NCBI GenBank assembly: GCA_000787465.1
Contig: JSYX01000254.1
Span: 1 to 47,311 of the forward strand
Direction: 5' to 3'
From: Thermomucor indicae-seudaticae
Taxonomy: Eukaryota; Mucoromycota; Mucoromycetes; Mucorales; Lichtheimiaceae
Length of the DNA: 47,311 bases
Shown: positions 46,596-47,311 of the stretch, in pieces
Layout of the letters: each line of letters opens with the position of its first letter
Numbering within the stretch: position 1 is the first letter of the stretch
Program-made: the position numbers and the translations under genes
Notes under the pieces: generated by a model
What the model was told of the DNA's origin: nothing
Databases searched by the model: none
Seen by the model: the letters and a program-made list of their open reading frames with translations, nothing else

Positions 46596-46809
46596 AAAAG
46601 CGCAAAATGGTTCAAATGACGACCCTGCATTCGCGGCTGCCTGCAGCCTCTACAACTAAAGCCTTGCTTATGAAACTGGTATCAATGTGTAGCCCATAAA
46701 TGCCTACAATATTGAATTAGTCATGATGGCTGCATTAGGTAGTAACTTTTTGCGTACGAAAGAAAAACTGCAAATTTGCCAAACATTTGAACCATTTCGC
46801 TGGTCACTT
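46596..46809 (-). repeat. right terminal inverted repeat of the Tc1 element
   Basis: This arm matches the left arm in reverse complement with roughly 18 differences including small indels. Its outer end reads CAGCGAAATGG.. on the minus strand after AAGTGAC, so the terminal base has changed from the CAGTG seen on the left. Confidence 0.9.
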
Positions 46810-46811
46810 TA

Positions 46812-47311
46812 AGTGAGAGGTACTTCGTGTCAAAACGAAGCACAATTCACCTATTTTCTTTTAGCATGCCAAAGTCTAACGCGTTGCCTTACCCGTAAAA
46901 TTGCGTCTAAGCGATTGATCGGTTTGGTGGGCGACAAAGGCGCGTTAATTTAAGCAATCGTCAAACGATGCCCATTTGCTATGAGTACGAAATAGCAAAA
47001 TGGAGCCAGCGCAGTTTCACAAGAGGAACACAGGATGTCTTTAATCTCTATGGAGATCTACAGCAAGGAACCATCTGCATGATGCTCAAAGGATCCGGGG
47101 AATCATGCAAGTGACCGATCGAAAACCTCCATATGAATCACATGAAGCAAAATCAGGTCCACAGAGGCAAAAAACGTGTGACACGAGCACAACGTGCAAA
47201 AACGTGAAAAAAGCCACCCATCATTAGAAAAGAGGTCTCCTTTTTTCAGAAAAGAACACCATGAGTTTATTCAAAATCCAGCCTAACAAAAAAAGTTTAT
47301 TCAAAAAGCAA
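46812..47311. other. right flank of the Tc1 element, no gene seen
   Basis: The last 500 bp contain no frame with domain character, no RNA gene and no clear repeat. The very end is A/T-rich (TTTATTCAAAA occurs twice within about 40 bases). Confidence 0.5.

Larger units (their letters stand above)
45226..46809 (+). mobile_element. Tc1/mariner-superfamily transposon, inactive full-length copy
   Basis: The 1584-bp element has long terminal inverted repeats (45226-45440 and 46596-46809) that are about 92% identical by eye. TA dinucleotides flank both ends (45224-45225 and 46810-46811), the expected Tc1 target duplication. It holds one transposase gene in plus orientation with a Tc1-type DD34E pattern. 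Stops and a frameshift show that this copy cannot make its own transposase. TIR divergence suggests an old insertion. No other copy of it is visible in the window. Confidence 0.93.

Overview
The window is nuclear DNA of a filamentous fungus, most likely an early-diverging one (Mucoromycota; a Mucorales-like genome is my best guess). Reasons: many short GT..AG introns (mostly 43-98 nt), compact gene spacing on both strands, eukaryote-only genes (IQGAP, symplekin, ELL, SR-protein kinase, capping protein, nucleoporin), and a GT49-type glycosyltransferase together with an ELL factor, a mix I associate with basal fungi. The lineage is an inference. All gene models were spliced by hand; in each intron-containing model the summed exon length is a multiple of three and no frame is broken, which is an independent check.

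Layout. 1-5.3 kb is a transposon graveyard: a CATGCCA-rich block, a 404-bp MITE with 20-bp inverted ends and a 9-bp target duplication, a broken ORF, a fragment of a PIF1/Helitron-type helicase, and a palindromic 21-bp repeat array. 5.3-7.0 kb is a Nup84/Nup107-like nucleoporin gene that stops after the N-terminal half. 7.5-42 kb is a continuous gene-rich block: IQGAP (-), RNase P/MRP subunit Pop3 (+), SRPK (-), rhomboid protease (-), ELL (+), D-2-hydroxyglutarate dehydrogenase (+), mitochondrial ribosomal protein uL23m (-), ketohexokinase-like sugar kinase (+), Tcp11/Sok1 (+), F-actin capping protein alpha (-), MTFP1 (+), GT49 glycosyltransferase (+), a bHLH-zipper factor (-), a Rho GTPase (-) and symplekin/Pta1 (-). 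42-47.3 kb is gene-poor again: a decayed minus-strand coding relic, a 17-bp foldback and a near-complete but dead Tc1-family transposon (45226-46809) with ~215-bp inverted repeats and TA target sites.

How the genes relate. There is no operon or biosynthetic cluster. Themes recur by chance or loosely: actin and polarity (IQGAP, capping protein, Rho GTPase), RNA processing and transcription (Pop3, SRPK, symplekin, ELL, bHLH), mitochondria (D2HGDH, uL23m, MTFP1). Several neighbours are very tight: D2HGDH and uL23m stop codons lie 27 bp apart facing each other, Tcp11 and capping protein 75 bp apart, and uL23m and the sugar kinase share a 207-bp divergent promoter. I found no CRISPR array, rRNA or tRNA and no convincing new multi-gene system. 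The most unusual content is the transposon material at both edges and the truncated nucleoporin gene.
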